Source: Nitzschia sp. pyKryTriq1 (taxonomy: Eukaryota; Bacillariophyta; Bacillariophyceae; Bacillariales; Bacillariaceae). From it: a stretch of DNA of 64,000 nucleotides. Below the pieces are notes generated by a model. It saw only the letters and a program-made list of their open reading frames with translations. It was not told the DNA's origin and did no database searches. A program made the translations under genes and the position numbers. The stretch is from positions 1,488,001 through 1,552,000 of the forward strand of contig OY101124.1 of the NCBI GenBank assembly GCA_956465555.1, read 5' to 3'. The first letter of the stretch is position 1. Each line of letters opens with the position of its first letter. Shown one piece after another: positions 10,907-20,889 of this stretch.

Positions 10907-10912
10907 CGGTCC
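10907..10912. repeat. Left target-site duplication of the Copia element
   Basis: The hexamer cggtcc directly abuts the left LTR and is repeated at 17338-17343 directly after the right LTR. Copia elements usually make 5-bp duplications. A 5-bp reading (ggtcc) would need the LTR to include one extra C, so the length is 5 or 6. Confidence 0.8.
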
Positions 10913-11255
10913 TGTTACGAAAGATCAACCACGTTATTTGTATATCGCAGTAAATGGTATTTTTAGCTTATCAAGTGTTGCTTCTGTAAAAGAGTAAGCT
11001 TATCAAGACTCTTGTCTTTTTCTCCTGTACCATAGTCTTCTCGTTTATTGTGTATGTCTTCTCGTTTATGGGGTTCTCGGGTTCCCATATGTAGGGTTCT
11101 TGGGTGTCTCATATATGTGTTCTCATAAGGGTTCTCGCATACCCTTCTCACATAGTGTTCTCGGTGAGCTCCCTTATATTAGACCTCTTGATATGTATAG
11201 ACTGACGTGTCCATTTCAGTTAGTCCTATGAGTCTGATATCAACATATCGCAACA
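10913..11255 (-). repeat. 3' LTR of the Copia element (left in the window)
   Basis: 343 bp, TGTT...AACA ends in either orientation, matching 16995-17337 base for base as far as I can read. Its middle carries irregular direct repeats of a ggttctc/tcttctcg word. Open frames seen inside it are by-products of this repetition. Confidence 0.95.
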
Positions 11256-11263
11256 CCCTTCCT
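11256..11263 (-). other. Polypurine tract of the Copia element
   Basis: On the minus strand the sequence aggaaggg directly precedes the 3' LTR start TGTTGCG. That is the expected place and composition of the plus-strand DNA primer in an LTR retrotransposon. Confidence 0.7.
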
Positions 11264-11296
11264 GTTGGTGTAAGACTCAACCGTTGAAGGACTGAC

Positions 11297-14200
11297 TCAT
11301 TTATCGTCGTCTTCTTTCTTGTTTTGAGTTTCTCGCTCTTTGATGAATGCATGCTTGTGATCATCATAAATCAGCGAACTCACATTTTTCGTAAACCAGT
11401 CGCTGAGGTTTTCAGTAGTCTTCACGAAAATAATCTTGACGAATCCATCATCAATGAATTCGGTAATGTATCTTGCTCGTAGATCGAGATGCTTGGCTCT
11501 GGAGGAAGTCGTAATGTTTTCTGCCATGAAGATGGCTCCAATGTTGTCCACGCGACAAATTATTGGAAGCTTGACTTTCATTCCCATAGTCATCAATAAT
11601 TGGGCGATGAACTTGACTTCTTTTGCAGCTTCTGATAGCGCAACAAGTTCTGCTTCCGATGAGCTCAACGTTATCGATTTTTGAGCTTTCGATTTCCAGC
11701 TTATCGGGACTCCCAGCAAAAAGATTACGAATCCGGATACACTGATTCGAGTTTCTTTGTCGCCAGCCCAATCGCTGTCTGAATAAGCCACTAGATTCCA
11801 CATCTTGTCAGTTGTGTCTGGGAATCTTGGCTCCATCTTCAATCCGTAATTTTCTGTATCGAGTACGAACTTCATTGTTCGTTTCATTTCTTGGAATGCT
11901 GCTTCGGTCGGGCAGTCTAGAACCTTGGAGAGTTCGCGAACAACATTCGCGATGTCGGGTCTTGAGTGCTTTACGAGATATAAAAGCATCCCGACTCCTG
12001 ATCTGTAGAGAGAATGCTTCTCCAGTGTGACTGTCGGTTTCTTATCCTCTGGTCGAATGATCCCTTGACTTGGAGTACCTGGGGTTTTGTACTTTGTCAT
12101 CGTTTCAACGAGACTGCCAAATTTCTTGCGCAAATTCTTGATGAGATGTGGTTGTCTCATTATTGCTTTAGTTCGGTCGGCGTTGAAATCGATGTGACAG
12201 CTCAAGTAGTCTGTCATGTCGTTCTCGATAGTGAGAGTGAAGCCTTGTCTCTTCAACCCTTCAATTGTATTTTTAATTGCTGCTTTCGTTCCGCAACAGT
12301 AGCAATCGTCAACGTAGATTGCAATAAAAATCATTCCGTTTTCGTCATTTCGCGTAAGGAGGCACGGATCAGCCAGGCCTTGTGCGAATCCAATGTTCTT
12401 AAGCTTGATCGCAAGTTTCTTAAAGAACATTCGTGCTGACTGTACCAAGCCGTAAATGCACTTGTTCAGTTTGCAGCATAGATCGTTTTTCTCCCGCACG
12501 TTTATTCCATTATTCATAAGCCCTGGTGGTGCGTCCATAAATATATCGTCTTCCAATTCTCCGTGCAAAAATGCGGTCTCCACATCGATTATGACGTTCT
12601 CGAGGTGGTAGAGAATCGATATGATTATCATCACGCGGAAAGTTATGTCGTTGATAACTGGCGCGTAGCTGTCAGTGAAATCCACACCTGGGATTTGACT
12701 GTATCCACAAGCGACGAGTCTCGCTCTGAATTTTCCGTTTCTTTTTATTTTTAGGACCCATTTGCATTTAACGCATCTTCGATCGTTCGGGATTTGAGTC
12801 CTTGGGAAGAGGGTCCAGACTCCTCGTTCCTTCATGTCGTGGAATTCCTTATCCACGGCAACTCGCCATCTTGCGCGCTGTTCTGGATCTTCGTGATTCC
12901 ACGCTGCGTCGAAGTTAGCGGGTTCTTCGTATTCAATTTCGGCTTTCTCTGTCGAATGCAATATGTAGTCCGATGAGCAATGTTCAATCAAAAGCTTTGC
13001 TAAGTCGCTGACGGATTCTGATTCAAAGTTGGTTGGTTCCTCCATCATTTCGTTCGTCTCTTCTGAATCATTTTCGTCGCGCAGCAAATTTTCATTGTTT
13101 TGCTCAGTTTCCCTTCCTGATTGATCATCTGCAATCGGATCATTTTCTTCCTCTTCTGTAGTATGTAGACGAGGTGTTGGATTCCAAAAGGTTTCCAATC
13201 GTCTTAGCTCTCGATCTTGGCGTGTTGGCCGATCGTTTTGTTGGGCTTGAGGCTCCGCGTTCTGTTCTGGTGTTGTGCCGGTAGTTATAGTTCCAGTAGC
13301 GGTAGTCTCTTCTTCGTTGTTTTCAGGATTCGTTTCGTTCGTTTCGTCCCTTCCGGCTTCAGAATCTGTAACTTCTGTTGGGTCAGCATCATCTTCTGTC
13401 CAGATTGGCTCGATGGCTTCGACCATGTTGCTGTCGATTCGCGTTTCGAGGATGCTTGGGTCAATATTCTCTTCGTCTTCGTCGATTGTAATTACCTCAG
13501 GGCGTTGATTATAGCCCTTGTATTCGCCATAAGTTTTATCCAGCCAGAGGATGTCGCGAGTGTTTAGCAGACCTTTCGTTTCAAGGTCCACGAAACGGTA
13601 CACATCTTCGCTGTGATCACGAGAGTAACCCACGAAGATGGCAGCTCTTCCTCTAGCGCTCAATTTGTTATGCATTTTACCGTAGTAGGTAACCATGCCG
13701 ACTTCTCCGAAAGTTCGTAGGTGTCTTGCATAACCTGGATCTTCCTCGTACATTTGTCTGTGTGAGGAGATCGGCTTTGATTCGGTGACGAGAATATTGT
13801 CTGTATCTTGGTGGTAGTTGGCGCATTCTGTCCAAGTACCGATACGTAGTTCTCCATTGATGGATGAGTAGAAGTATGAAGCTCGAATTCTTCCATATAG
13901 TGTGGCGAGTTTCCTTTCAACTCGTCCATTTCTCTGCGGTGTCCCGCTTCCTGTGAATTCAAAAATAATATGTGGAGCTTCGTCCCTGCATTTATTCTGA
14001 ATTGCCTTGTTTTCGCCTGCATTGTCGCAGCGAATGTATTTAACGATGCGCTTGTGTTTCGTCTTGAGTTCATTTATGAGTTGCATAATTTTGCCCGCTG
14101 TTTCGCTCTTGGTTCGTAAGAAGAATGACCATCCAAAGTCTGTTGCATCGTCCAGTGCGATCAACCAGTACTTTGAGTTCGAGAAGCTTTCTCCCTTAAT

Positions 14201-16906
14201 TGATGATATATCAATGAATAGCCTCTCTCCTGGGATCTTGCTCTTCTCATTCAGTATTTTCGAAACACTGCGTTGTTTTGCCTTTGCTTCAGCGCAGTAT
14301 GCGCAGCGAGACGGTTTTCCCGTCAGTTTCCAGCCATAGAATTTAACTGTGCGCCTAATTACGTCGCTTCCGACATGTCCGAGCATTGAGTGTGCCTCAT
14401 TAAATGAGACGCTTGCACCCGCATCGAGTGTCGGCATCGCGAGGTTTTGTCCCACCGGGATTAATTCAACTCCGCAGACAAAACTGTTGCCGCTCTTGTA
14501 GATTTTATCGAATGTAAGTTTGAAGTCATTTTTCTGAATATATATCGTTGTTCCCTCATTGCCTATGCTAAACCCTCGTTTGAGCGTGGCTGGGATGCTG
14601 ATAAGATTCGCTACCAGTTCTGGTACGATCTTTACGTCTTTTAATACGAACTCGACTTGAGTTCCGTCTTTCCCGAGACAGCGCACTCGCTTGTCTCCGA
14701 TCTTCTTGGCGATCATCATCGCTCCGTTTTTCCCTGTTTTGATCTCGGAATATGTGCTTCGCACGTTCTCTAGACCAGCGTCGCTGTTGGAGAAGTGAGA
14801 AGTCGCTGCTGTGTCTGCAAGCCACACGTTTTGTTTGAATGACTTACAGCGCTCAACGTCGAGCATTGCGTAGTCTTCGAAGTAGCTATTTAAGCTCTTT
14901 AGTTCGTTTCGATTCCAAAGTAGACCCGCTTTGTTGATTGCTCCCAACATTTTATTAGTCAAAGGCTCAACTCCGATTTCGTGGAGTCGGTCGTTTATTT
15001 CAAATATGTTGTCGATGATGTCCTTGCAAGTTTTCAATCCGATCTGACGTAGGGTCACGGTTGTCTTCATGATCCAAATGGTAGGACCATAGGCATCGGG
15101 GACATCGTTTATCATTCTTAGAGCAGCTTCCCATAGGAGGCACTGTACCTTTTCTTCCTCGTCGAGGTAAGTTTGAGGTGCGGTCCTAGGGATCATTTTC
15201 CTTTCTTCAAAACTCGTCCAGAATTTCTTTTCCGGGTCGTAGAGTTCGAAGCACATTGCTCCTTGTTCATTTCTGGTGTAGTTGAGGTTGTCGAGCATTG
15301 CTTGGTCCACCTTATTATGACCTTTGACGGCATCGTGATTCGGATGGAGGTCATCGCCCTTGTCGGTCATCATCTTCAATTTATTATTTTTCGCAAATCT
15401 CGGATCGACTGCTTTTGCAGCGCGAATGCTTTGATTCGCTTCGGTGGTTTCGTTCGGCTCCGCGATGATGATTTTAGCGCGGGCTTGATCTTTAATTGTC
15501 GATTCTCCCTTGTGACTCTCAATCGAGGAGTATGCTTCGTCGAATGTGCGCATTCCTTCGCGCGACATTTTATTTTTCTTGTTATTTTCTTCGACTCCAT
15601 CTTCACTCAACTCACTCATCATCGTCTCGATGATTTCTCTGTCCACGCTTGTTGACGTGTGCGAGTTTGGAGTAACGATAATTATATCGCTACCAGCGAT
15701 GTCTTGTACCTGTAAGTTATGGGTGTTCAGAGGTGGTGGAGTTACACATGTTGATCCTTCAAACATGTCTTCGTCGTCGAATAAATTGACGGATAGTTCG
15801 TCGTCAGCCAACATATCCTCGTCGACGGAACTGTCGCAGCACAAGAGTACGACGTCGTTTCCTTTGCCCTTTTCTCGAATATTCATACTTTTTCTTTTGT
15901 TTTCGATGTGCGCAAACGCTCGTTCCCTTTGTGGCTGAATTTGAGTAGTCGCTTTGTATTTTTCGCAATTCGGTTTTATGTGACCGATTTCGTTGCAAAA
16001 ATAACATCGGACTCCGGCAGCCTGTTGTTCTCTCTGAAGTTGATTACCTGTCGATGACACCGATCGACAGTTGACACCCTTGTGTCCATATTTTCCGCAA
16101 CGGGTGCACTTACCTTTAAACTGTCTCTTGAAATATCTCTTCGGTGCGGCCGAAGTGCCGCCTTCCGTAAAAAGTACGGTTTCTTGTTGCCCTTGGCTAT
16201 ATCGAGTGGCACTACTCGATTTACCGTAGCCTTGGCGTTCGTACTTGAGCATTAGTTTCGTCTCAAGTAAGTCCAATGTGAGTGGGTCTTCTGATATGCC
16301 CACCTTATCTTCAAGTGCCTCAACCACTGTTGAGTACTGTTCCGGGAGAGAACTCAATATCCTCTCCATTAACTGATCGTCAGAGATCTCTGGCGCATCA
16401 GCTTCTTCTAATTTCAGTCGTAGATCGTCCATGTACGTTATGTAATCTTCTGGAGGTGTTCTCATGGAGCACTTCGCCCCGTAGTACAGCTCCATGAGTC
16501 TCGCTCTTGTGGGAGCTGACTTCGACTCGAACTTCTTTATCATTCTGTGCCATGCGTCGGCGGCATTCCCCGAGGCATATTCGTCTGTAATGCATCTCCT
16601 TAGTGCCTTCAAGGCTACCCTCCCAGCTTGTGTGCTGCTGTCCATTGACAGAGTGAGATCATTAAATGCTGTAGCATTCTTCATTCTTAGGGTCTCTCTT
16701 GCGGTCCCTTCTTCTGTACTGACGTCGATCCTTTCGGCGTCTCTGGGAATGTCTTCTGGAGCCGACAGTAGTACGACACGCAGTGCCTTCATAGAGGCTC
16801 TTGCCTCATACTGTTGCTTCCATACTCCCCAATCTTTCTTAAGTCCGGAGAAGGGCAATATCCTAATTGACCTCTCTCCCGTTGTAGTTCCGTTAGTGTT
16901 TGACAT
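11297..16906 (-). CDS. Copia Gag-Pol polyprotein, intact
   Basis: A single frame of 1869 residues. Gag (about 1-260) resembles the UBN2/copia gag domain. Two CCHC zinc knuckles follow: CTRCGKYGHKGVNC near residue 270 and CYFCNEIGHIKPNC near 305. The aspartic protease motif (ADTAATSHF) is near 700. Integrase has HxxxxH...CxxC at about 837-870 and D, D(35)E residues near 895, 958 and 994. Reverse transcriptase shows YVDD near 1527, and RNase H has AYSDSDWAGD near 1705. Unusually, about 380 residues of acidic, low-similarity sequence separate the zinc knuckles from the protease, much longer than in most Copia elements. Gag and Pol lie in one frame, so the Gag:Pol ratio must be set by processing or another route, not frameshifting. 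Confidence 0.95.
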   Translation of the reverse strand: MSNTNGTTTGERSIRILPFSGLKKDWGVWKQQYEARASMKALRVVLLSAPEDIPRDAERIDVSTEEGTARETLRMKNATAFNDLTLSMDSSTQAGRVALKALRRCITDEYASGNAADAWHRMIKKFESKSAPTRARLMELYYGAKCSMRTPPEDYITYMDDLRLKLEEADAPEISDDQLMERILSSLPEQYSTVVEALEDKVGISEDPLTLDLLETKLMLKYERQGYGKSSSATRYSQGQQETVLFTEGGTSAAPKRYFKRQFKGKCTRCGKYGHKGVNCRSVSSTGNQLQREQQAAGVRCYFCNEIGHIKPNCEKYKATTQIQPQRERAFAHIENKRKSMNIREKGKGNDVVLLCCDSSVDEDMLADDELSVNLFDDEDMFEGSTCVTPPPLNTHNLQVQDIAGSDIIIVTPNSHTSTSVDREIIETMMSELSEDGVEENNKKNKMSREGMRTFDEAYSSIESHKGESTIKDQARAKIIIAEPNETTEANQSIRAAKAVDPRFAKNNKLKMMTDKGDDLHPNHDAVKGHNKVDQAMLDNLNYTRNEQGAMCFELYDPEKKFWTSFEERKMIPRTAPQTYLDEEEKVQCLLWEAALRMINDVPDAYGPTIWIMKTTVTLRQIGLKTCKDIIDNIFEINDRLHEIGVEPLTNKMLGAINKAGLLWNRNELKSLNSYFEDYAMLDVERCKSFKQNVWLADTAATSHFSNSDAGLENVRSTYSEIKTGKNGAMMIAKKIGDKRVRCLGKDGTQVEFVLKDVKIVPELVANLISIPATLKRGFSIGNEGTTIYIQKNDFKLTFDKIYKSGNSFVCGVELIPVGQNLAMPTLDAGASVSFNEAHSMLGHVGSDVIRRTVKFYGWKLTGKPSRCAYCAEAKAKQRSVSKILNEKSKIPGERLFIDISSIKGESFSNSKYWLIALDDATDFGWSFFLRTKSETAGKIMQLINELKTKHKRIVKYIRCDNAGENKAIQNKCRDEAPHIIFEFTGSGTPQRNGRVERKLATLYGRIRASYFYSSINGELRIGTWTECANYHQDTDNILVTESKPISSHRQMYEEDPGYARHLRTFGEVGMVTYYGKMHNKLSARGRAAIFVGYSRDHSEDVYRFVDLETKGLLNTRDILWLDKTYGEYKGYNQRPEVITIDEDEENIDPSILETRIDSNMVEAIEPIWTEDDADPTEVTDSEAGRDETNETNPENNEEETTATGTITTGTTPEQNAEPQAQQNDRPTRQDRELRRLETFWNPTPRLHTTEEEENDPIADDQSGRETEQNNENLLRDENDSEETNEMMEEPTNFESESVSDLAKLLIEHCSSDYILHSTEKAEIEYEEPANFDAAWNHEDPEQRARWRVAVDKEFHDMKERGVWTLFPRTQIPNDRRCVKCKWVLKIKRNGKFRARLVACGYSQIPGVDFTDSYAPVINDITFRVMIIISILYHLENVIIDVETAFLHGELEDDIFMDAPPGLMNNGINVREKNDLCCKLNKCIYGLVQSARMFFKKLAIKLKNIGFAQGLADPCLLTRNDENGMIFIAIYVDDCYCCGTKAAIKNTIEGLKRQGFTLTIENDMTDYLSCHIDFNADRTKAIMRQPHLIKNLRKKFGSLVETMTKYKTPGTPSQGIIRPEDKKPTVTLEKHSLYRSGVGMLLYLVKHSRPDIANVVRELSKVLDCPTEAAFQEMKRTMKFVLDTENYGLKMEPRFPDTTDKMWNLVAYSDSDWAGDKETRISVSGFVIFLLGVPISWKSKAQKSITLSSSEAELVALSEAAKEVKFIAQLLMTMGMKVKLPIICRVDNIGAIFMAENITTSSRAKHLDLRARYITEFIDDGFVKIIFVKTTENLSDWFTKNVSSLIYDDHKHAFIKERETQNKKEDDDK

Positions 16907-16994
16907 CTTTTCCTATCTTGATAACTTGTACTTATCTTCTTTGCTCGGTATCAATTTACGTGCACAATTGTCTTACGTCTTGTACCGATCGGTA

Positions 16995-17337
16995 TGTTAC
17001 GAAAGATCAACCACGTTATTTGTATATCGCAGTAAATGGTATTTTTAGCTTATCAAGTGTTGCTTCTGTAAAAGAGTAAGCTTATCAAGACTCTTGTCTT
17101 TTTCTCCTGTACCATAGTCTTCTCGTTTATTGTGTATGTCTTCTCGTTTATGGGGTTCTCGGGTTCCCATATGTAGGGTTCTTGGGTGTCTCATATATGT
17201 GTTCTCATAAGGGTTCTCGCATACCCTTCTCACATAGTGTTCTCGGTGAGCTCCCTTATATTAGACCTCTTGATATGTATAGACTGACGTGTCCATTTCA
17301 GTTAGTCCTATGAGTCTGATATCAACATATCGCAACA
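16995..17337 (-). repeat. 5' LTR of the Copia element (right in the window)
   Basis: Direct partner of 10913-11255 with the same length. In element orientation it begins TGTTGCG and ends CGTAACA, and should hold the element promoter. The Gag-Pol start codon lies about 90 bases further in. Confidence 0.95.
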
Positions 17338-17343
17338 CGGTCC
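17338..17343. repeat. Right target-site duplication of the Copia element
   Basis: cggtcc, matching 10907-10912. Confidence 0.8.
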
Positions 17344-17801
17344 TTTGGCCAATTTTTGGCCTCCCCGCATCCGCGGCCACCGGGGGACTGACTCGCCGGG
17401 ACTCCGGGACATCTCTACTGTACTCCAAGTAGTCGAGATTCGTAGCTTTCGTTTGATGATTCGAATTTGTTCATGATACTAGTAGAATAGTCTACTGCAG
17501 ACTACTCGACTAACTGCAGCCAAGGCCGCATGTTGATATCATGAGGGAGGACAGTCATGTTGTACCGGTACGTATATTGGTTTCAGAAGATACGATGGTT
17601 TGCTGTGCGCTCTAACTTCGAGTAGTAGTACTAAGATAGGTGGTGTACCACTGGTAGAATCATATCTCTAACCAACTAGACTAGACTACAACCACAACAT
17701 GCAGTCGGGCCAAAAGGAAAAACAGAACACCGAAGCATCACAATCACCATTTTTTGATAAGGCTCGACAAGAGTGGTAGGAGTAACCTGCCGTATTAGAG
17801 A
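17344..17801. other. Spacer between the retrotransposon and the USP-like gene
   Basis: No gene seen. Contains palindromic words (gtaccggtac near 17568, tactagtagaatagtcta near 17475) and the 3' flank of the minus-strand USP-like gene. Confidence 0.5.
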
Positions 17802-19094
17802 TTAATCTTCTATGACTTCTTCTTCGTAATAAAAGCCCGTATCCTCCGCCGAATCTAGAGAACCACTCACTTGCGAAATGATGATATCGGATAGCAGTCC
17901 CTTCATTTCTGGTTGCCCATCATCACACCGTCGATATACCACAAGAGTACCACACGGCGCACCTTCGTCTTCTCCTTTCAAGAAATCAAGGGCGTCGCTT
18001 TCCGTCATGGGAATGATCTCTTCCGATTCCATCAACATCCATGCATCTTCATCTTCCGGGTCGCTGACGTTCGGATTCTTCAGCAGAGCCACGTAGTCTT
18101 CTTCATCGTGCAATATTCCTCCTATCAATTCGTATTGTGTGGGACCTTTGACCGTCTTTTCGCAGTACTTTTTGAAGTCGAGTAGTTTTGGCATCACCAT
18201 TTCCGATTCATCAAAGTTTCCGGTCTCGGGATTCAGACGGTCGATCCCTAGAAATAAATAACTTGGAAGCTCTGTGTACAGGACCGACTTGGTTGTTTTC
18301 CAGCTGGAAGGGTCCATATCATCCTGCTCTATTTGCTGCGGTGAAAGCAACGGTATTCGGACCTCAAATTGATACGGCTTCTTGTCAAAATCATACGTGT
18401 GTGGCTTTCTCGAACAATGGTCCGCCAAGGCCTCTTCCAAAGAGCCTCGTTTCTTGACCACCAAAGGACACCACTCCATAATGGTCTCTTTTTGCGTTCG
18501 CTGTAAGATTTCGTCGTCTTCGATCAAAGGACATTTACCCACGATCGATTGTTTGCCCATGAGCCCAAGACCTGCTAGATCCAACATTGCCACCCATAAA
18601 TGACCTGTCAAGGGCAAAGTACGAGCACACCTTTGGATAATGTCCAACATTATTTGTAAGGCCTCTGTCGCATTTTTGGGTTCGGTTGACTTTTGATATT
18701 GCCTCAGTGTTGGCTCCAATGCTTGGTACAGTTCCGTCGGATCCACAGGAACGCCCGGTTCGTCCTCCTCGTCTTCCGAGTCACCATTATTATTCTCTTC
18801 TTCCTCCTTTACATCTTGGCCATCCTTGGTAGGTGCTGCAATGAGCTCCTTTAGTAGTTTTCCCAAGGCTCTTAAAGTCACCCATTCGATTTTCTTTTCC
18901 ACCGCTGACGTTTCTTTGTTGGTCAGGAAATAAAAATGGACCAGAGCCTTGCGCAAGGGAGATATTGCATGGGCCACCACTTGTAGGGCTGCCAAAAAGT
19001 GTGGCGAGTGCCCATCGACAGGCGTCAAGCTGCGGTAATGAATTTTGCCTTGAGGTGCCGATGTTGTGGGCGTGGGTGTCTGACTTCGCATCAC
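17802..19094 (-). CDS. Ubiquitin-specific-protease-like protein, predicted catalytically inactive
   Basis: A 430-residue protein whose layout fits the USP (peptidase C19) fold. Near the N-terminus SPHFLAALQVVAHAISPLRK lines up with the Cys box (TCYLNSVLQAL...PLRK). A mid-region ATEALQIMLDIIQ resembles the QQDAxEFLxxLLD box. SYLFLGIDR precedes a LLDFKKYC segment, and YELIGGILHDEEDYVALLKN (about 318-337) matches the His box, followed by a Trp segment and TLVVYRRC. Catalytic residues appear lost: Pro31 replaces Cys, EDY replaces GHY, and MES replaces the FDD Asp. Such pseudo-DUBs elsewhere (USP39, PAN2) act as scaffolds. An acidic insert lies at about residues 95-115. The family call is by eye and moderate; a plain unknown is the alternative. 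Confidence 0.55.
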   Translation of the reverse strand: MMRSQTPTPTTSAPQGKIHYRSLTPVDGHSPHFLAALQVVAHAISPLRKALVHFYFLTNKETSAVEKKIEWVTLRALGKLLKELIAAPTKDGQDVKEEEENNNGDSEDEEDEPGVPVDPTELYQALEPTLRQYQKSTEPKNATEALQIMLDIIQRCARTLPLTGHLWVAMLDLAGLGLMGKQSIVGKCPLIEDDEILQRTQKETIMEWCPLVVKKRGSLEEALADHCSRKPHTYDFDKKPYQFEVRIPLLSPQQIEQDDMDPSSWKTTKSVLYTELPSYLFLGIDRLNPETGNFDESEMVMPKLLDFKKYCEKTVKGPTQYELIGGILHDEEDYVALLKNPNVSDPEDEDAWMLMESEEIIPMTESDALDFLKGEDEGAPCGTLVVYRRCDDGQPEMKGLLSDIIISQVSGSLDSAEDTGFYYEEEVIED

Positions 19095-20457
19095 TGCTGC
19101 GGCTGCTGCTGCTTTGTTATATTAATAATGTGAAAGTTCCGAGATGCTGCACTTGTGTTGTGTTGTGTTGTGTTGTGTTAGGTTTGAGACAACAGGTGTC
19201 CCGTTTCTGGCTTTACTTCAGCTAGCCAAAGCCCGCAACCCACCCAACACAATATAAAACCCTGAGCTGATGATCGATCCGCAACGTGCCAAGGCGGATC
19301 TGGAGTACTATAACAGAGTACAGCACTACTGGTATTATTCAACGACAGGAGGCGGAAAACTCAAACGAAAGTTCGGAGTGGTTGGCAAAAATATAAAAAT
19401 GGGCTCCACCCTTCGGAAAGAACACGTTCAGATAAATGAAATATGGATAGTCTTTGTAGTCGCTCTTTCATGCAAACCAATGGATGAAATGGACTACTCT
19501 ATTAGCAAGAGAAAGTAGACTGTTATTAGGCAGTCTTTTGGTCTTTTTTCAAATTTTACAAGACAGCAACAACAATACGTGTACGGGTAGAAACAGCGCG
19601 CGCATGTCTCGGGCCGTGGTTGTGCTGCTTGTGGGCTATGCGCAAGACGCCGGATCGAATCACTCGACTTCACCAAACTCACTTGGCTTGTGGGACCACC
19701 GCCTCTCTCTCTCTCTCTCTAAGGTACCGTAGTAGCTCTCTGCTACTGCTTTACGATATACTCGGGGTGTAGAGAGTAGTAGTAGTAGTAGTAGTAGTAG
19801 TAGAGAGAGAGAGAGAGCGAGTTGTCATACTGTGCTGTAGTCGTCGTCTCTGCTCGGGGTGTTGCTACTACCGGTACCGGTAGCTGTTTCTTAGAGACGA
19901 ATGGGTACAAGAAGAAGTACTACAAGTACTACGAGTAGTTCGTACAGTACCATCCCCAACCACAACGAGCCTTCTTCTTCTCATTCTAACTACTCTACTA
20001 CTAGCTAGAGTAGCTCGATCCTGTTGGTTTGGCTGCACAGTATGTGTATCGTTTCTTTTAGAACAAGAAGATGCGTATTCCAATACTAACAAGCTAGAGT
20101 AGTGTACTACTCGTACTGTACAAGTACAGAGTGCTACTAGTAGTACCTATGTACGGACTGTGATGCGCTAGAGTAGTACTGCAGGAGCATGCCTTTTCCA
20201 GCCCCAGAGCATCCAAGAACCGAAGGGACAGATAAAAAATCAATCGCTCAAGAAGTCGTCGTGTAGAAGGAAGAAATAGCATACAATAATTCTGAAGATT
20301 TTCGTTCATTGATTTAAAATTGTTAACATATTCTACTACTAGTAGTACAAACAAAACAACAAGATAATGGTGATACTGTACACGGCGGGAGGGAGTCGTC
20401 AATCAATCGGTGATGTCACCGATCGATCATACTGGTGCGAGTATGTATGTACAGTAA
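19095..20457. other. Spacer rich in microsatellites
   Basis: No supported gene. Contains a (ttgtg)n tract near 19154-19180, (ct)n near 19708-19722, (agt)n at about 19776-19803 followed by (ag)n, and ACCGGTACCGGTAG near 19871. Short open frames here are made of these repeats. Confidence 0.6.
19776..19818. repeat. AGT trinucleotide tract followed by AG dinucleotide tract
   Basis: About nine AGT units, then about nine AG units. A simple-sequence repeat in noncoding DNA. Confidence 0.9.
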
Positions 20458-20889
20458 TCACACCAATGCTGTCATAGATGTCATCTCAATCCGGGTAAAA
20501 TAATCAGTCCCACATGAAGACATGGATGATCGTCTTCGCTTCATTCGCCTTGGAGGCACATCGAGTGGCATGGCTTGTTCCGATGGTTGCTGAAACGAGG
20601 CATCGGAGCTTGTTCGCTTTCTGAGAAGTGGCAACACAGCATGTGTTGACAAAGAAGTTCGAGGCTTGAGGAAAAGACGAGGACTGCGTTCTTGGAATAG
20701 ATTCGCCGTTGAGGAGGCGTCCAAATCATCTGGAAGAAACAATGCTGCTGGGAGTGTTGATACCGATGCTCCTTCTCGCAACAGCCTCGAGTCGTTTTCC
20801 TCGACTCGTGCTCTTTTGAGGGGAGGCGGCGACAGCAATGTTTCAGATCGAGGAAGCATGCATTGCAGTGGTGTTCTTGATAGTACCAT
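20458..20889 (-). CDS. Small basic Ser/Arg-rich hypothetical protein
   Basis: A possible 143-residue protein starting MVLSRTPLQ. The frame stays open 44 codons further upstream to 21021, but that leader is aromatic-rich and unconvincing. The body has phosphorylation-like Ser/Pro clusters (LLSPPPLKRARVEE) and a basic cluster PPRRMKRRRSSMSS that could be a nuclear localisation signal. No domain is recognised. Codon choice looks like that of neighbouring genes, which is the main reason to keep it; it could still be chance. Confidence 0.45.
   Translation of the reverse strand: MVLSRTPLQCMLPRSETLLSPPPLKRARVEENDSRLLREGASVSTLPAALFLPDDLDASSTANLFQERSPRLFLKPRTSLSTHAVLPLLRKRTSSDASFQQPSEQAMPLDVPPRRMKRRRSSMSSCGTDYFTRIEMTSMTALV

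Larger units (their letters stand above)
10913..17337 (-). mobile_element. Complete Ty1/Copia LTR retrotransposon (CoDi-like), apparently young
   Basis: Two direct 343-bp LTRs flank a single long minus-strand Gag-Pol frame, and a cggtcc target duplication lies outside both ends. I read the two LTR copies as identical, and the coding frame has no stop or frameshift. The domain order Gag, protease, integrase, reverse transcriptase, RNase H is that of Pseudoviridae/Copia. Identical LTRs imply a very recent insertion because both are copied from one template. The element sits between two minus-strand host genes and breaks neither. No TGG-type tRNA primer site is obvious next to the 5' LTR; the adjoining bases form the palindrome taccgatcggta. 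Confidence 0.95.

Noticed and set aside
10963-11151. 62-codon frame, repeated exactly at 17045-17233
   Set aside because: Lies inside both LTRs and arises from their internal ggttctc-type repeats.
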